A DNA stretch of 64,000 bases from Stropharia rugosoannulata (Eukaryota; Basidiomycota; Agaricomycetes; Agaricales; Strophariaceae): positions 2,976,001-3,040,000 of the forward strand of contig JANCIK010000006.1 in assembly GCA_028532985.1 (NCBI GenBank), read 5' to 3'. Shown here piece by piece: positions 1 to 12,278 of the stretch. A program made the translations under genes and the position numbers. The notes under the pieces were generated by a model, which worked only from the letters and a program-made list of their open reading frames with translations, ran no database searches and was not told the origin of the DNA. How positions within the stretch are numbered: the stretch's first letter is position 1; the number at the start of each line of letters is the position of its first letter.

Positions 1-180
1 CCGGACCGTCTCTTTCATACTCTGCACTATTATTGTCCCATTCTCCCACTTGTTATGATTCATGCAATATGAATAGGTTAATCCTCGCTTGTGCGATGAT
101 CTTACTGTGCCCGTCATACACTGTGTCATACTTCGGCTGCTTATCTGTCGTGGGTGAGTGAGTCTGGTAGTTATTTGGTC
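1..180 (+). other. 3' trailer of a second histone H3 gene lying left of the window
   Basis: No reading frame is evident. The stretch aligns by eye with the 3' untranslated region of the H3 gene at 45041-45190. Both share ACTCTGCACTATTATTGT, then TATGCAATATGAATAGGTTA, then a related run ending near GTCATA. The shared blocks are in the same order and orientation. I infer that another H3 coding region ends just before base 1, on the + strand. Confidence 0.6.
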
Positions 181-564
181 GACTCGGTGCCGTCCAGATG
201 GGACTGTCCTTCATTCAGTCGTTGCAACACGTTTGAGCTGCAGCACATGGGCCTAGAAATGCTTTGCGCTGATTTCTGGGATGCAAAGTGCAGCCACGTA
301 GGCTTGGCCTAGAATTATTCTATGGCAAGATGGTACAACAAGTAGGATGAGATGAGGGCGAGAGATGCAGGTATATGTGTCTGTACATATGGCAAGAAAA
401 TGGAAATGCGGTATTGTGATAGCGGTAAAAGGCAAGATAAAAGAATGTAGTGTTCTATGGTAGAGAAACAGTGTCAATAAAAGGAGAGCATAGATAGGGC
501 CACGCTAGGTGGCAAGAGATACCGGACGGGAATGGAGGACGTGTCCGCGACAGCTGTCGGAGGT

Positions 565-1487
565 TTAGCAAGATCGCGAGCGCCCTCCGTAGTACATGGA
601 TGCTTCAAATAGCAGCATTAGAAGAATTCCGGCAAAAACAACCATTTTGAGGCCTTGCTTCAACGCAGAGCTGGGTTCGACCTTTGCAATGGTCGCAAGT
701 TCGGGCACGGAAACAGACTCTCCAGTGAGCCAGCGCTCAGCGCCGAGGAACATGTCGCGCTCGGGGAACACCTCGAGGATCTCGCACTCAAAGTGGGGCA
801 CGATAAGCGTGTACTTGCGCCAGAGCTGGTGCGAGGACTTGTCCTCTTCAGCGATAGTGAAGCCGCGCTTTTCGTTCTCCTTGACGTCGCCGAGGCCGAC
901 GCAGAGGAGCTCGAACGCGGGGATCTTCTCGAGGCGGCGGAACATCTGCCCAATGGCGTACTTTTCTTGCAGGAAGAGGTGGGCGGTCTCCGGAGAGGTG
1001 ATGCGCACGGTGGAGGTCGCGGTGCAGACGATCTTGCCGTTGCACTGGAGGTGGACCTGGCGGGTCTGGATGATGGGAGTCTCCGGGGAGGCGCCTGCGA
1101 TGAGGGCCGGGGTGACCTGGGTGATGGGCTCCAGCGAGGTCTGGGGTGAGGCCTGCCTCGACGTGTTCGAGTATACGAGCGCAATGGTGATGGGGCGGGC
1201 GAAGAAAGCACTGGGCGCCTAATGAGCACAGACAAAATGGGATGCGTCACGGATAGCGTACCTGAGCACTCTCTGGAGATCACCGTGAGCAGAAAGAGCA
1301 ATGCGCTCTACGCCATTGACTTCTGCCGGCCAAGGGTACTGTACGGCAGCGGGTAAGCAGAGGACGGAGACGGAGCGGGAAGACATACGCTGATGCTGGT
1401 CGTTTTGTGGTTGTACGAGTCGAAGGAGGGCATGGCGCTCTGGATGAGGGGGACTGCGGGGAACTGGCTGTGGAGGAGGTGTTTCAT
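565..1487 (-). CDS. tail-anchored hypothetical protein, 273 aa, three exons
   Basis: The gene is read from three exons, 1487-1389, 1338-1262 and 1210-565, with consistent phases and GT-AG introns of 50-51 nt. I do not recognise the family. The body is a mixed alpha/beta soluble domain. One hydrophobic helix of about 18 residues lies near the C-terminus (KMVVFAGILLMLLFEASMYY) and is followed by a short basic tail, so the protein is probably a tail-anchored membrane protein facing the cytosol. The start at 1487 (MKHLLHSQ) is chosen because it gives a compact exon. An in-frame upstream ATG near 1562 would add about 25 residues. A frame-shifted reading of exon 3 stays open past 1300, but its arginine- and serine-rich composition marks it as a shadow. 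Confidence 0.7.
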
Positions 1488-4400
1488 GGCGCTTTTATGA
1501 GGGCGTTGGGGTACCGAATCGGCCTGAACCAGTCCGTTCCCCGTCGCTCCGTAGATTGGCAAAGATCCTGCCTCCTAAATATAGGCAGCTCACCAGTGCA
1601 CAACAAAATCTCTATCCCCTCCAGACCGTGGGAAGCGGGAAAACCCCGCTCATTGCCTACTCGAGCAACCCCGTTCCAGGACCTGAGTAATTCCAGTTTC
1701 ATCCTCGCCTTGTTGCTCAGCGAGTCAACTTTCCGGTAGCAATGGTATTGGCTTCACAGGTGGCAGGGGTACCAGGCACTCCTTCATTTGGAGTTGTGAC
1801 ATGAGCCGTCAAATCCCGTTCCAATAATCTTGCTAAGTACTTAATGTCAGGCGAGTCTCCATATAATTTTTAATCCCAAACCATTCCGACCAATTTAGTG
1901 CCAGTACGCTCCTCTTCTTTTCTTTTCTTTATATTACCTTTTGCGTCAATGAATTCTCGGATTTAATACAGTGAAATATCATATTATTCAACTCGACAAC
2001 GTAAGAGAGAATGTACACTACTTGAAGGCGGTGCTCTTTGTACCACGGCAGCTACTGTACAACTCTACATAAAATTGAGAAGAAATCAGCCCCCGTTTAA
2101 ATTGTTATACGCTCTCTACTTCTAATACAGTCTTGCAGAACGAATCGCTCAAGCTTGAAATGTAGATAATTATGAGTGGGAGCTTAGGCATTGCAACGAT
2201 AAGTATTTGACAAATGTATACAGAATATCCATAGTCTCGGACTCGGAGTGGCAGAGTTTCAGAGGAAGACTCGGAAAAAAATGCTGCAGAACCCTGAGCA
2301 TTGGCTAAAAATAGCCACAGTTTTGGAGTCTGTAGGATATTGTTTGAGTTGATTTGAACCTAGAAGGGTGGAAACATCGGCCCTCTCTACATTCGACATT
2401 GAATTCTATGTAATTTTGGGCTTCTGAAACTCGGTTGTCAGTTATCCTTCAATGCCTGCCAGTACTAACCACTTTTGAGGCTATGACCGTTGTTTTCTTG
2501 TAGTTTTTCGGTTTGGCTCGCTTAACACGTTTAGAAAATGACCTGGAATCCCAGGATTCAACTCAAACTTGCGATAGCAGATACCTACATATAACAAGTC
2601 TACATCCTACGCAATGTTGATAAGTACCAAGTTGATACAACAACGGTTTACTCTTTTAGAGTTAGTCTTTAAATTACGTCACACTTAGCTTCAAGTTTTC
2701 AAACGCTTGCTGTGACTGATGGAAACGTCACGCCGTGTCGATTATTACTTAAGAAGGACCCCGGAACGCGAAAAAGCAATACAGTGACTCATTCAAGCTA
2801 CAGCACATTGATCTTACACCCATTATCACAACATCGTCGCTTAAAAGCACGAGTCAAGGTCGGTGGTGGTCCGTGGATTTTATGTTTCTCTGATCTAGGA
2901 GAGAATGGGGGGCTCAAACAAGGCTCAAGTTTGGCTCAAGTGGCGATTCACCCGCCAAGGCACGGTCATTTCTGAATGCTTTTAGTACGCGCGTCCATGA
3001 CGATTCACGGTCTCACCGAGAAGCAAGGTCCGAAGATATTTACCCCATCCTGACCAACGACCACAGTGCCAGACGACGTGGTTCACGAGGAGTCCGCGAC
3101 CACCTTCCCTATTTAGTCGATTGTTCACACGGGAATGTGTGTTCCGTGTCCATAAAGGAAATTTCATTGCCCAAACAGGTCTCTTTCTCGGCAGGCTCTC
3201 AGTACGACGATCCCCGCCTCCCTGGCGTTGCAGATAGCGACCCTGCAAAGCTCTAATGGACAGAATACATCAGTCCGAGGACGCCTCTATTCAAGGGCGT
3301 GCTATTTCCAGCTACGGGGCCGGTGAGAGGGCATTGGTAACTGGGGTATACCCAGCGCACCAACCGGGGCAGGATTGGCGCGCCAGTACAGTCATATGTA
3401 AGAAAATCTTCATAGAACAACTTCGAATCTATCTGATATGCCAGCAGAGTCCGCGAATAGCGTCGCTTATTAGCGTATTTTGCATTCGACGCCTTATCCT
3501 GATTCCCACACGTGGACCAAGGTAATACTCGCTCTATACATTCAGCAAGTGCTGTGCAGCTATCGCAAGTGGATTTGCCTGGCTCCACTCGCTAAGGTCT
3601 CGTGATAATTACAAACCGTTTGTTAAAGTCACGGCGAGGTTCACCGTAAAGCAGCAATTGCGCAACGAATCGAGTCGTTTATTCAGCTTTGAGGAGCTTT
3701 GGGACCCCAGAAAGCCCCGCAGAGTCTAGGCAAACAGCTGCGTAAAAACATCCTTACTAACTTTCTCCAAACGGTATTGTTAATTCTTACCCGCACAATA
3801 TATAACCCCAAGCATCGAACAGGCCTGATTTTCCAATCTTCTGGTCCTTAAAAATGCAGCATCGTTTCTACTCGAATTCTGGCCGTTTGACCTCAAAAGA
3901 GCTCAAGTTGTCCTTGAGCCTATTTCCACAGTCTTGTATACACTAACGCTCCCGTATTTTTATGGCTTACAAATGTAGGAGATCTAGTTGTAATCGTCAT
4001 GCTTCCCGGTAGTACTTTCCGACAACCGAAGGGTCAAAAATAGATGCATTCACGTCTTCGATTCCTGAACAAGTTCCCTCATAAATTACCATAGCCGGGA
4101 TAATGAATCACCTTCGCGGAATATTCAGCAGTACCTCGTTCCAATTGAAAAGATCCTCGTGTCAGACACACCAAAATTCACATAAACCAACCTTCTAGTG
4201 TTTTCTTCTATCCAAAAAATAGATCTGGCAAGTTGGTCAAATGCCCGCTTTTTACACATAGTGTTATCGTTATCATTCAGACTTTTTTTTCCTCAGAGGT
4301 TTGGAGAAGTTCACTGGTGTCCAGATTCAGCACAACTGTAAGTTACGAGCTGAAGCTCTCATCACAAGCTGCGTGCTATCCGCTATCAAACCTTGCGTTC

Positions 4401-6988
4401 CTCGTTAAATTATGGTAATACCCCGGCCGGTTACTTGCTGAATGTTGACATCACGCACTTGCAACAATAGATCTCCAACTTTTTTTCATATAAGGGCTAT
4501 GAATACATACTCGTCATATCAAGTCATACCGTACGCCTTTCATGCCCGTCTCTTATCTACTCATCATTTGACCTACTGCCAAAAGCCCATTGAAGCAGTT
4601 AGATTCTGAATCTGAGGACGAACCGGACCATAAGCTCATCTGGAGGTTCATCCACAGGTACATATCCGGAATAGCTACCGATTGTGAGAGGTATAGCCGT
4701 CCTACTTCCACATTAGGTGCTGATTATCAGCCAGTGGGATGAGAAGCTAAATGAAGGTGTGTGCTATGGCGCGCTACTAGTGGGAGCTTATCAGCTCGAA
4801 GATTGCTCCCAAAGATCAGTATGTCAACTCCCAGACTGAGAACTAATTCCGTTCCACTCCCGACTCCAATGGTAATGGAGCGCGTCGCCGCACCACAGTG
4901 CGACTCGCAGCTCGGACTATCTGCGCTCCTTCGATTTTTTGGTTCCCGTTATCGTCGGTACTAAAAATGCGAGTTTTGTCTTGGTCAAGAGAACGTAGTA
5001 GCTCGGCCGGCCTTGATATCGCGGTTTGGTTTACTCGGGCCCAGTTGCAGCCAGCCAGGCGCCAAACGTGTGTGCTATCATCGCGAGTGCTGTTTGGCTT
5101 GCTTGTTTTCAGTAATAGCGCCCGACGCCATGCCCGGTCAACCTATTACACATTACGACAGTATCAAGGTACAGATTTTACGACGCACCGGTGAGTAGGG
5201 AAAGGATAAAAGACTTTTTTTAAAATGTTATTTGATTGATTACTTTTTCTTTTCTTTTTTTTTGAAGTTCTAACTTTTTGATACGACGACATGTTCTCCT
5301 TCCTTTCAGCTCATACTAGACATAGACATATATTATCTGTTATCTACAGAGGATGCGCCCATTCAGGCACTCTTCAGTTACATACATATCTGTATCAGAA
5401 GGGGCCCCGGGTAGAACATACAACTGTGTGTTTTGCATAGCGCACTCAACGCATCCTCATGTAGTAGTTGATAGCGCCGAACCGAGGGCTCCTGGAAATC
5501 TGATAGCTCACTAAGCTCGTAGATCTATTATGTACTGTTCATTCGTCGTGCCTGCCAGCGGGCTTCGGGCACGACATACCCCGGCCATTGCAATGAAACT
5601 TGGCAATGCTATATAGTGTGTCGTCGATTCAAAGAGTGTCGGTAACTTGGGGAACGTATAATTCTAACACTTCATCTCATGAATCTATCAGCTCGATAGA
5701 ATTAATTAACGAACAGGGGGTTCATAATCAGCGCGATGTCATTCTTGTGTCATGCCACCGGCGCGTTTTAGAGATAGTTCCAGCCCTGTATCACATTGGG
5801 TGACATACAGCTCACCTCACCGCTCACAACTAAAGGGATGAAATGAGCTATTTACAACTTGAACATCCCGAAAGGTAATGCATCAAGCTCTTGTATACGG
5901 ATTCCATAAATGTCCTGTGCGGGCGCCTAAATCGTTCTCAGGCTACAGCCAAATATAGCTGCATATTCCGAATGGGGATGGTGCGACACGCACTGTTTGT
6001 TGAACAGTCGTTAATAATGAACCCGTGCTTCAACTTATACAGACTTATACCGACTCCAAGCAAGCTCAGAAAACTAACAAACTACGAATCCAACACTTTT
6101 CGATGTCTCTTTCTTACCACGAGACACAACCTTGCGAATTGACTCACTTCTAAAGTCCCGCATCGCCAGCAGTAGAGGTGATAAGGGCTTTGACAATATG
6201 TACGTTGAATCCGTCCTACCCATCACATCAGGCGTATGATGTTCCACAAGATTCCAGGCAACAAGGGTGCGCTCCAGTACGCGCGTTGTGGTAGTATACC
6301 TACCTTCGATGGGATAAACCTGGTCAGAGGGAGTGCACTTGGCAACTGAGGGAAGAATATTCCGACGCACTGTGTTTCTGCCACCAGCAGATCGGTGAAT
6401 ACTATGTACTGTCTGGACGAAAACGTCACGCTACGTAGATGACCTACCATGTACGACAAGGTGATTCGACTTTCCCCTCTCAATTTGACTCTTGCTCATG
6501 TCATACCTTCCCCAAGCATAATGAATATGACTTGCGAACATGGTCTGTAGACTGAAGAAGAGAGGCAGACGTAACGACTGGGAATGGTATCGTGTGATGA
6601 AGGTAAGCTCTGGATTCTGGTTGGCTTTTGGTCGAAAAGCCGCTAAATGAATAAAAGTGCTACATATGGCAATTTGTTGCAAAACCCTCTTGAATCACAG
6701 CAAATGACGGCCTGCATGTATGCTGTGACCTATAGCTCTTTCCATTTCGTTAAACTATCAATATCAAAGACAGTTTGCCTCCAAAATCGAGTCCAAGCAC
6801 GGCGCCTATTTCGTTGTGAGTGATGACTTGGCATAATCCAAATATGTACCGACGTCATTTTCAAGTGATTATCAACTCTTTAACGTTTAACCATCACAAC
6901 CATTTGATAACATCTATTTTGTATTCTTGCACATCTATCTTTATCTCCCTTCTGATAATCTCCCTCGTTCATTCGACCCTCTACTAAA
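1488..6988. other. 5.5 kb without a recognisable gene
   Basis: Short ORFs occur on both strands. None shows a family motif, a plausible splice-joined extension or a convincing composition. A few TA-rich stretches lie at 1850-2250 and 5210-5280. I saw no long terminal repeats, transposase motifs or tandem arrays. The stretch could be decayed transposon sequence or ordinary intergenic DNA. Confidence 0.5.
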
Positions 6989-8282
6989 ATGGGAAAGGCA
7001 GAAAAGCCGAAGATCTCGCCGAAAGCAAGGAAAACGCCTACAAAACGTCCTTCAAAGAAAGCCCCTATTCGTGTTGACGAGCAAGATAAGGCAAGTTGGC
7101 GACAGTCCAGAATACCGGAGGCAAACCAGGTATGCTTCTGTACTCTGCACTGTATTTCGAGTCCGAATTCATATATTAATTATACGAAAGATTAACAAAA
7201 CCAGGGCCAAGCAAGAGTATAAACTTAACGATAAAGAGTTAAAAGGTTTGACCATGGCACGGACCTCGTAAGATTTGAATTCTATTAAAGATACGATTGA
7301 GTTGCCGTCCTAATCTGGCTGTTAACCAGTGTTAACCACAGTTACAACGAACGGGAAGTCGAAATGAAAGCATGGGAGAAATTCGGAGGCCCAGATGCTT
7401 TCCAGAGAATGTGTGCTAGAATCTTATGTATGCTTGGACGATATTTTGCTCATGATTGTTCAATTACAGGCTTGACGACAGGGAAGCGAAATACAAGCTA
7501 GATGGAAAGGATAAAACCAAGCCCTTTGCTCGTCCTACGCCCTACTGTTCATCTGAAGTGGAGATTGAGCTTTGCTCTGTGCCAATCATGCCAGGTAGTA
7601 ATTCTTTCGTTCACCCTGCAACAGTGTCGACGCCCTTCCTTGTCGAGACAAGAGATGAGTTGCTTGGGACCGGTCGAGAATGGCAGTGGGACGCCATTAA
7701 TAACGCACTGGAGGATCATGCAGACTCGATGGATATTGCATATTTGCAAGGAAAGGACCGGGAGTGCGCAGTGAAGTCGGCTCTAGAATACCTCGAACAA
7801 TATCCAGACCGTCCAACATCTTCCGAGTTTCCCGGTTCTACGTCGTTCTCCTCCCTGAAGTCACTTCTAGAAAGGGCACCAGTGCTCCGACCTGATGGTG
7901 AGCGACCTGATGGTGAGGAAACTGATGATGATGAGTATGATGAAGGCCTGGATTTCTATGACCACCCCGATATGGGACCATCCGTAGACTGGGGTTACAG
8001 CTACTGCGGCGAATTATTCGCCCATCTTACCAAACTCACTGAGGAGCACGGGTTGCACGGCTGGAAAATGGCGAGATGGCTTGTGTATGACAAGGTAATA
8101 TTCTTTCTGGAATATAGCTCACAGATAATTAAAGTTGTGTACTGATTTATATCAATTAGTACGTTGAATGCAAACTTGGTGGTATCGAGTGCAGAGAGAC
8201 AGACGACTGGTATGACGATGGTTTATTTTTGCTTACAGCGGAAAAGCCATTGCGAAGTAAGCTTCAGTACTTGGGGAAATAG
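6989..8282 (+). CDS. protein with XPA C-terminal-like motif, 344 aa, five exons
   Basis: The exons are 6989-7129, 7191-7267, 7342-7410, 7470-8094 and 8160-8282, which sum to 345 codons. The N-terminus (residues 1-35) is lysine- and proline-rich. Exon 2 opens with INKTRAKQEYKLNDKELKGL, which resembles the ITKTEAKKKYKLT block that begins the DNA-binding domain of XPA. This fold is shared by many basidiomycete proteins that are not nucleotide excision repair factors. No XPA-type zinc finger (CX2C...CX2C) precedes it, so I do not call it XPA. The rest (about residues 100-340) is acidic, with a DDDEYDEG run, and unrecognised. Exon 3 could have another donor site. The last exon may also extend by a further splice. 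Confidence 0.7.
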
Positions 8283-8543
8283 TAACATCTTGGAAGTGTA
8301 GCTTTATAGGGATACAAAGTTATCATGTATTGCGGGATTGCTTTGACTTGTTGTTTATTCCTTGTGTTAAGGCCTTTTCCGTGCGTATTCCTCCATTGAA
8401 TTTCTTAAATATGAGCAACCTGTTGAATTGCTACATAATTACTAGTGCACTAAGTACATTGGTGGCATTAGAACCGAGGTCTGGGATTGAAACGATACTG
8501 GAAATAGTATCATCAGCGACTTTTGAATTGCTTTTAAATGGTA
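8283..8543. other. intergenic, nothing seen
   Basis: This is AT-rich DNA between the XPA-like gene and the left TIR of the mobile element. No feature is visible. Confidence 0.5.
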
Positions 8544-8579
8544 AGGTAGAGGACGTCCATATCCCGCCAACGTCACGTG
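8544..8579 (+). repeat. left terminal inverted repeat, 36 bp
   Basis: This is identical to the reverse complement of 9310-9345. It contains CCCGCCAACGTCACGTG at its inner end. Confidence 0.9.
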
Positions 8580-9309
8580 CTGTCTGTGACAGTGAACAAA
8601 AAAGGCAACTGGACACTAATTTACCAAAAAAGCGTGTTTTTCTCCCCTCTGTTTGATTTTTGCCCAAATCTGTTCCCAACATTTTGTTGGGAAAACAATT
8701 TGACACGTTACAGTACCATTTTTGTAATGGTTCGATGAGAAATGATGACAAAATAAGAGAAATACTAGAGTGTACCTGCCTTCCGAGCTCTAAACACGTC
8801 AATGGGCCGCCGAAAACGCGCCACTTTGGCATGCTGTGCAAACTTTTACAAAGAAGTGGACGAGAATCCGATCCCGAACATATAACCGAGGGTTCAATGC
8901 AAGCTCAATGACAGACAGGCTGCTTGGGCAACTAGAAGACACCGTGGCCACCGTGTTTTACTAGATTCAATCCTGGCTGAGCTCGAGAAGTGTGGTATAG
9001 CTTGAAAAACACTGAATGGATGATGGAAACATGGTGGAAAGGGCAAGATGTGCACGGAACGAAGTGAGTTATCAATGATCAATCATGATCTCTCGTCATC
9101 TAATACAGCCAAACTTGTAACTATTATTTCTCCGGCAGTTTTTGATCTATCTCTCTCAAACTTGATATTTCGGTAGCTTACATACTATTAAACAAAATGT
9201 TGGAGCTATATTTTTTGTTATTGGTCTCTTTGCGGTGCAATATTATGTCCATGGTTTCTCCGAGGTACACTTTCCTGTTTTGGAGCTGCTTGTCACGGAA
9301 AAGTCACTC

Positions 9310-9345
9310 CACGTGACGTTGGCGGGATATGGACGTCCTCTACCT
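9310..9345 (-). repeat. right terminal inverted repeat, 36 bp
   Basis: This is the exact reverse complement of 8544-8579 and is followed by TA at 9346-9347. Confidence 0.9.
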
Positions 9346-9753
9346 TATCATTATGCAAAAAAAGTTGAGGTAAACGAGAGTACTAAAGGGTGTCGTTAGG
9401 CTTGATTCTGTGTTTCACTCTGCACGACACATGGAAAATGGGATACACAGTAAATTTTATTTCGGACTCGTACTAACCTACTACTTACTCGCAACTTACG
9501 AGTCGCAACCCCGGAGCAACGGACGTCAACGGACGGACGAAGTATACCGGTCTGGTCGGGCCGGGACCAAGGAGCTTGTCATTATTTGTTTTATAGGACC
9601 AATTTGGAACGAGTGATGTAGTACTTAGAACTCGGTTAAGTACTTACCCCCACACAAGTTGTCTATCTACCGCCACCCTCCAAGAACAGAGATCAAGAAT
9701 CAAGGATTCTACTAGATCGTACCCTTATATAATCAGATTCGCTTTATTCTGCT
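9346..9753. other. intergenic, upstream of the sirtuin gene
   Basis: A TATATAA-like block lies at about 9725-9731 (CTTATATAATC), some 25-30 bases before the proposed sirtuin start. I see no other feature. Confidence 0.4.
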
Positions 9754-12278
9754 ATGAGTGCGTGCCATTACTCTCTACTGTCCGTCTGGCTCGGCATGGC
9801 TCACTTAGGATTACCTCATTTTACTTAGACCCTCCTGGCGCTGCATCTATCACCCTAAATGCGGAGCACACAGTGCACGAATCCGCTCATTTAGATCCCC
9901 TCGGGGATGCTAACCGAACAACTACTAATGGCACTGTCGCAAACGAACTCCTAGCTCTCCAAGTGCAGGCGTTTTTAGAAGCCTCAGAAGATGTCGATGT
10001 AGACGCGGAGACAATTGAGGACATTTTGGAGGTCCTTGTGGACACAGATGAGCAGACAGATACCGTTATACCGCCAGAGTCCCAGATGGATGATGGCGAG
10101 GACTCTCATGACGAAGATGACCACTCGCAAGACACAGACACTCCCGCTTTTTCAGCAGGCGCACACGCGAATGGTTCAGAAGGTCCTCATAGTGCTTCCC
10201 ACCGAATTAACTTACTGACATATGAACACAGCGACTTGGACAAAGCAGGAGGTTAAGCAGATGATGCACCTCCTTAAAGAGCATGGTATGTTTTGGCAAC
10301 TCGCCCAGTGCGCGGCCATTTTCTGATACTGATGCATCGAATGACAGGCGCTTCTGCTTTTATAGACGAGTATGTTACAAAGCGTAACATGCCAGTCTCT
10401 AAATTACTAGAAGCTTTTGGAATCCATCTGGTAACGTACCGATTAACGCGAAGCGCGCATAAAACCTGACGCGAATGGATGGTCTAGCAAGCAGACTTGT
10501 TAAACAGAAAACCAAAAACTATGCTATACTTTCTGCGCGTTGCAATGGCGCACCAGTATGTCCTGAAAGCGTTGCTATGTGTGATTAATTACACATGATC
10601 TAATTCAAATTTGAAGGCTACGAAACCGCGACAAGTTACCGCAATATAATACAATTACCGACGCTGTACAGCTCATTCAAAAATCACAGAGAATTCTTAT
10701 TCTCACAGGTGCCGGTATCAGTGAGTTGAAATATTAAATTGTAAGCCTAGAGGAATGTCATGAACTGTTTCTGCGGTAGGCGTTTCATGCGGTATTCCTG
10801 ATTTCCGCTCACGGGACGGCCTATACGCTTCGTTGAAAAACAAAGGCGAGTACGATTTGGACGACCCACAGCAAATGTAAGCTCCTTTCTTCCGGAAAAC
10901 ATATACGGATTTAAGGGTTCTTTCAGGTTCGATATCAATTATTTCAAGGAAAATCCCTCTGGTAAGAATATAGTCTGCACCGTATCAGAAATGCCGCGAT
11001 GACTTATTTTCATTGATTACAGTCTTTTAGTATGTGCATGTAGAAGTTGTAATTCCAATTGCTAATCTTGCCACTTGTTTGCGTCCAGCTCGTTCGCCAG
11101 GTCAATCTTCAGATACACTTTCTTTCTCGTTCCGGGAGTGCTGACAAGCTACTAGCCAAATCTATCCATCTAACTTTGTACCATCTCCCTGCCATCGTTT
11201 TATCAAGGCCGTAGAAGAGCATAATAAGGTATTTGAGAATTGTGCTGATACGACAAACAAACACTGAAAAAAGTATCAAATACAGCTACTTAGGGTATGT
11301 CATTAAACACCCACCAGAGCAGCCTCGCTTAATGAGAAATCAAGAATTACACGCAAAACATTGACACACTGGAAACACTAGCGGGTGTACAAAAGGTTTT
11401 ACAGTGCCACGGGTCATTTGCCACAGCCAGCTGTTTGCAGTGCCGCAACCGTGTGCCCGGCATTGAAATCGAAGGGGAAATCCTAGGCCACAAGGTTCCC
11501 CTGTGCAAGATTTGCAATGCAACCACTTCGGCGCCTATAAAGCCAAAGACAAAAAAGAGCAAAAAGAAAGCAAAAGGGGAGTGGGATAGCGACGTCGAGG
11601 ATGAGAGCGATGGCCCTGTATACCCTCCCGGCATAATGAAAGTAAATCACCCCAAGTTCAGATTTATATGGAAGCTAATAGTCAACAATGTGTAGCCCGA
11701 TATCACTTTCTTCGGGGAGAAGCTGACGGACGAATTTGATCATTCCCTAGCTGAAGATCGTTTCAAAGCGGATTTATTGCTTATCATTGGCACTTCGCTG
11801 AAGGTGTCACCGGTAGCTGAAATAACTTGTACGTCGTCAAACCACTGCTTCATGTTCCCGTTGAGGCTGATATTTCCTTTGTAGCACATTTGCCTCACTC
11901 TATTCCCCAGGTAGACTGACAAGCATTCTCATCGGGCATTACTCATTAGCGTATCAGATCCTCATAAACAAGACACCTATCCGACACATAAACCCTGATG
12001 TTTGTTTCGTTTTATCCATCCATCCTTCCGCATGAATCATAGATCTGATACCTGCATCCTAGATTGTACTCCTTGGAAACGCCGATGATATAGTGCTACA
12101 GCTTACTGCGGAACTTGGCTGGGAACTACCTGCCCCTAAAGTCTCCCCATCTACAACTCAATCGGCAAATAATGCTACACGGCTTCAACCTCCACGGGGA
12201 CTCAGCAGAAAGAGACCATCATCTGAAGATTCTGAATGCGGGATTCCCCGTCCTCCAGAAAGGGTTGGCGAGAGGTGA
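9754..12278 (+). CDS. SIR2-type NAD-dependent protein deacetylase (class I sirtuin), 537 aa
   Basis: The product is an NAD+-dependent lysine deacetylase of the Sir2/Hst1/SIRT1 type, expected in the nucleus acting on histones. An acidic leader (about residues 1-120) precedes a SIR2 N-terminal domain ([39 protein letters not shown]). The catalytic core follows: [25 protein letters not shown], catalytic histidine in QCHGSF, zinc cysteines CLQC and [26 protein letters not shown] and HINPD. Exons: 9754-9757 (tentative), 9829-10182, 10232-10285, 10348-10430, 10488-10555, 10617-10720, 10780-10876, 10927-10961, 11023-11029, 11089-11100, 11156-11228, 11286-11294, 11345-11641, 11696-11828, 11885-11910, 11958-11999, 12063-12278. 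Three are microexons. The 4-nt first exon (ATGA) is the weakest call. The C-terminus may splice further at 12275. Confidence 0.88.

Larger units (their letters stand above)
8544..9345. mobile_element. non-autonomous TIR element, 802 bp, with TA target duplication
   Basis: Bases 8544-8579 and 9310-9345 are perfect 36-bp inverted repeats, beginning AGGTAGAGGACGTCC on the left and ending with its complement on the right. Each is flanked outside by TA (8542-8543 and 9346-9347). Perfect TIRs plus TA duplication are typical of Tc1/mariner (including pogo/Fot) elements. The interior has only short ORFs with no DDE transposase motifs, so it is probably a MITE or deletion derivative moved in trans. 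Identical repeats suggest fairly recent insertion. Confidence 0.8.

Noticed and set aside
660..1301. A 213-codon minus-strand ORF overlapping the tail-anchored gene
   Set aside because: It is a frame-shifted reading of the third exon with low-complexity Ser/Arg/Pro content, while the spliced frame gives a sensible protein.
9410..9616. A short plus-strand ORF right of the TIR element
   Set aside because: No homology or splice partner; it lies in promoter sequence of the sirtuin gene.
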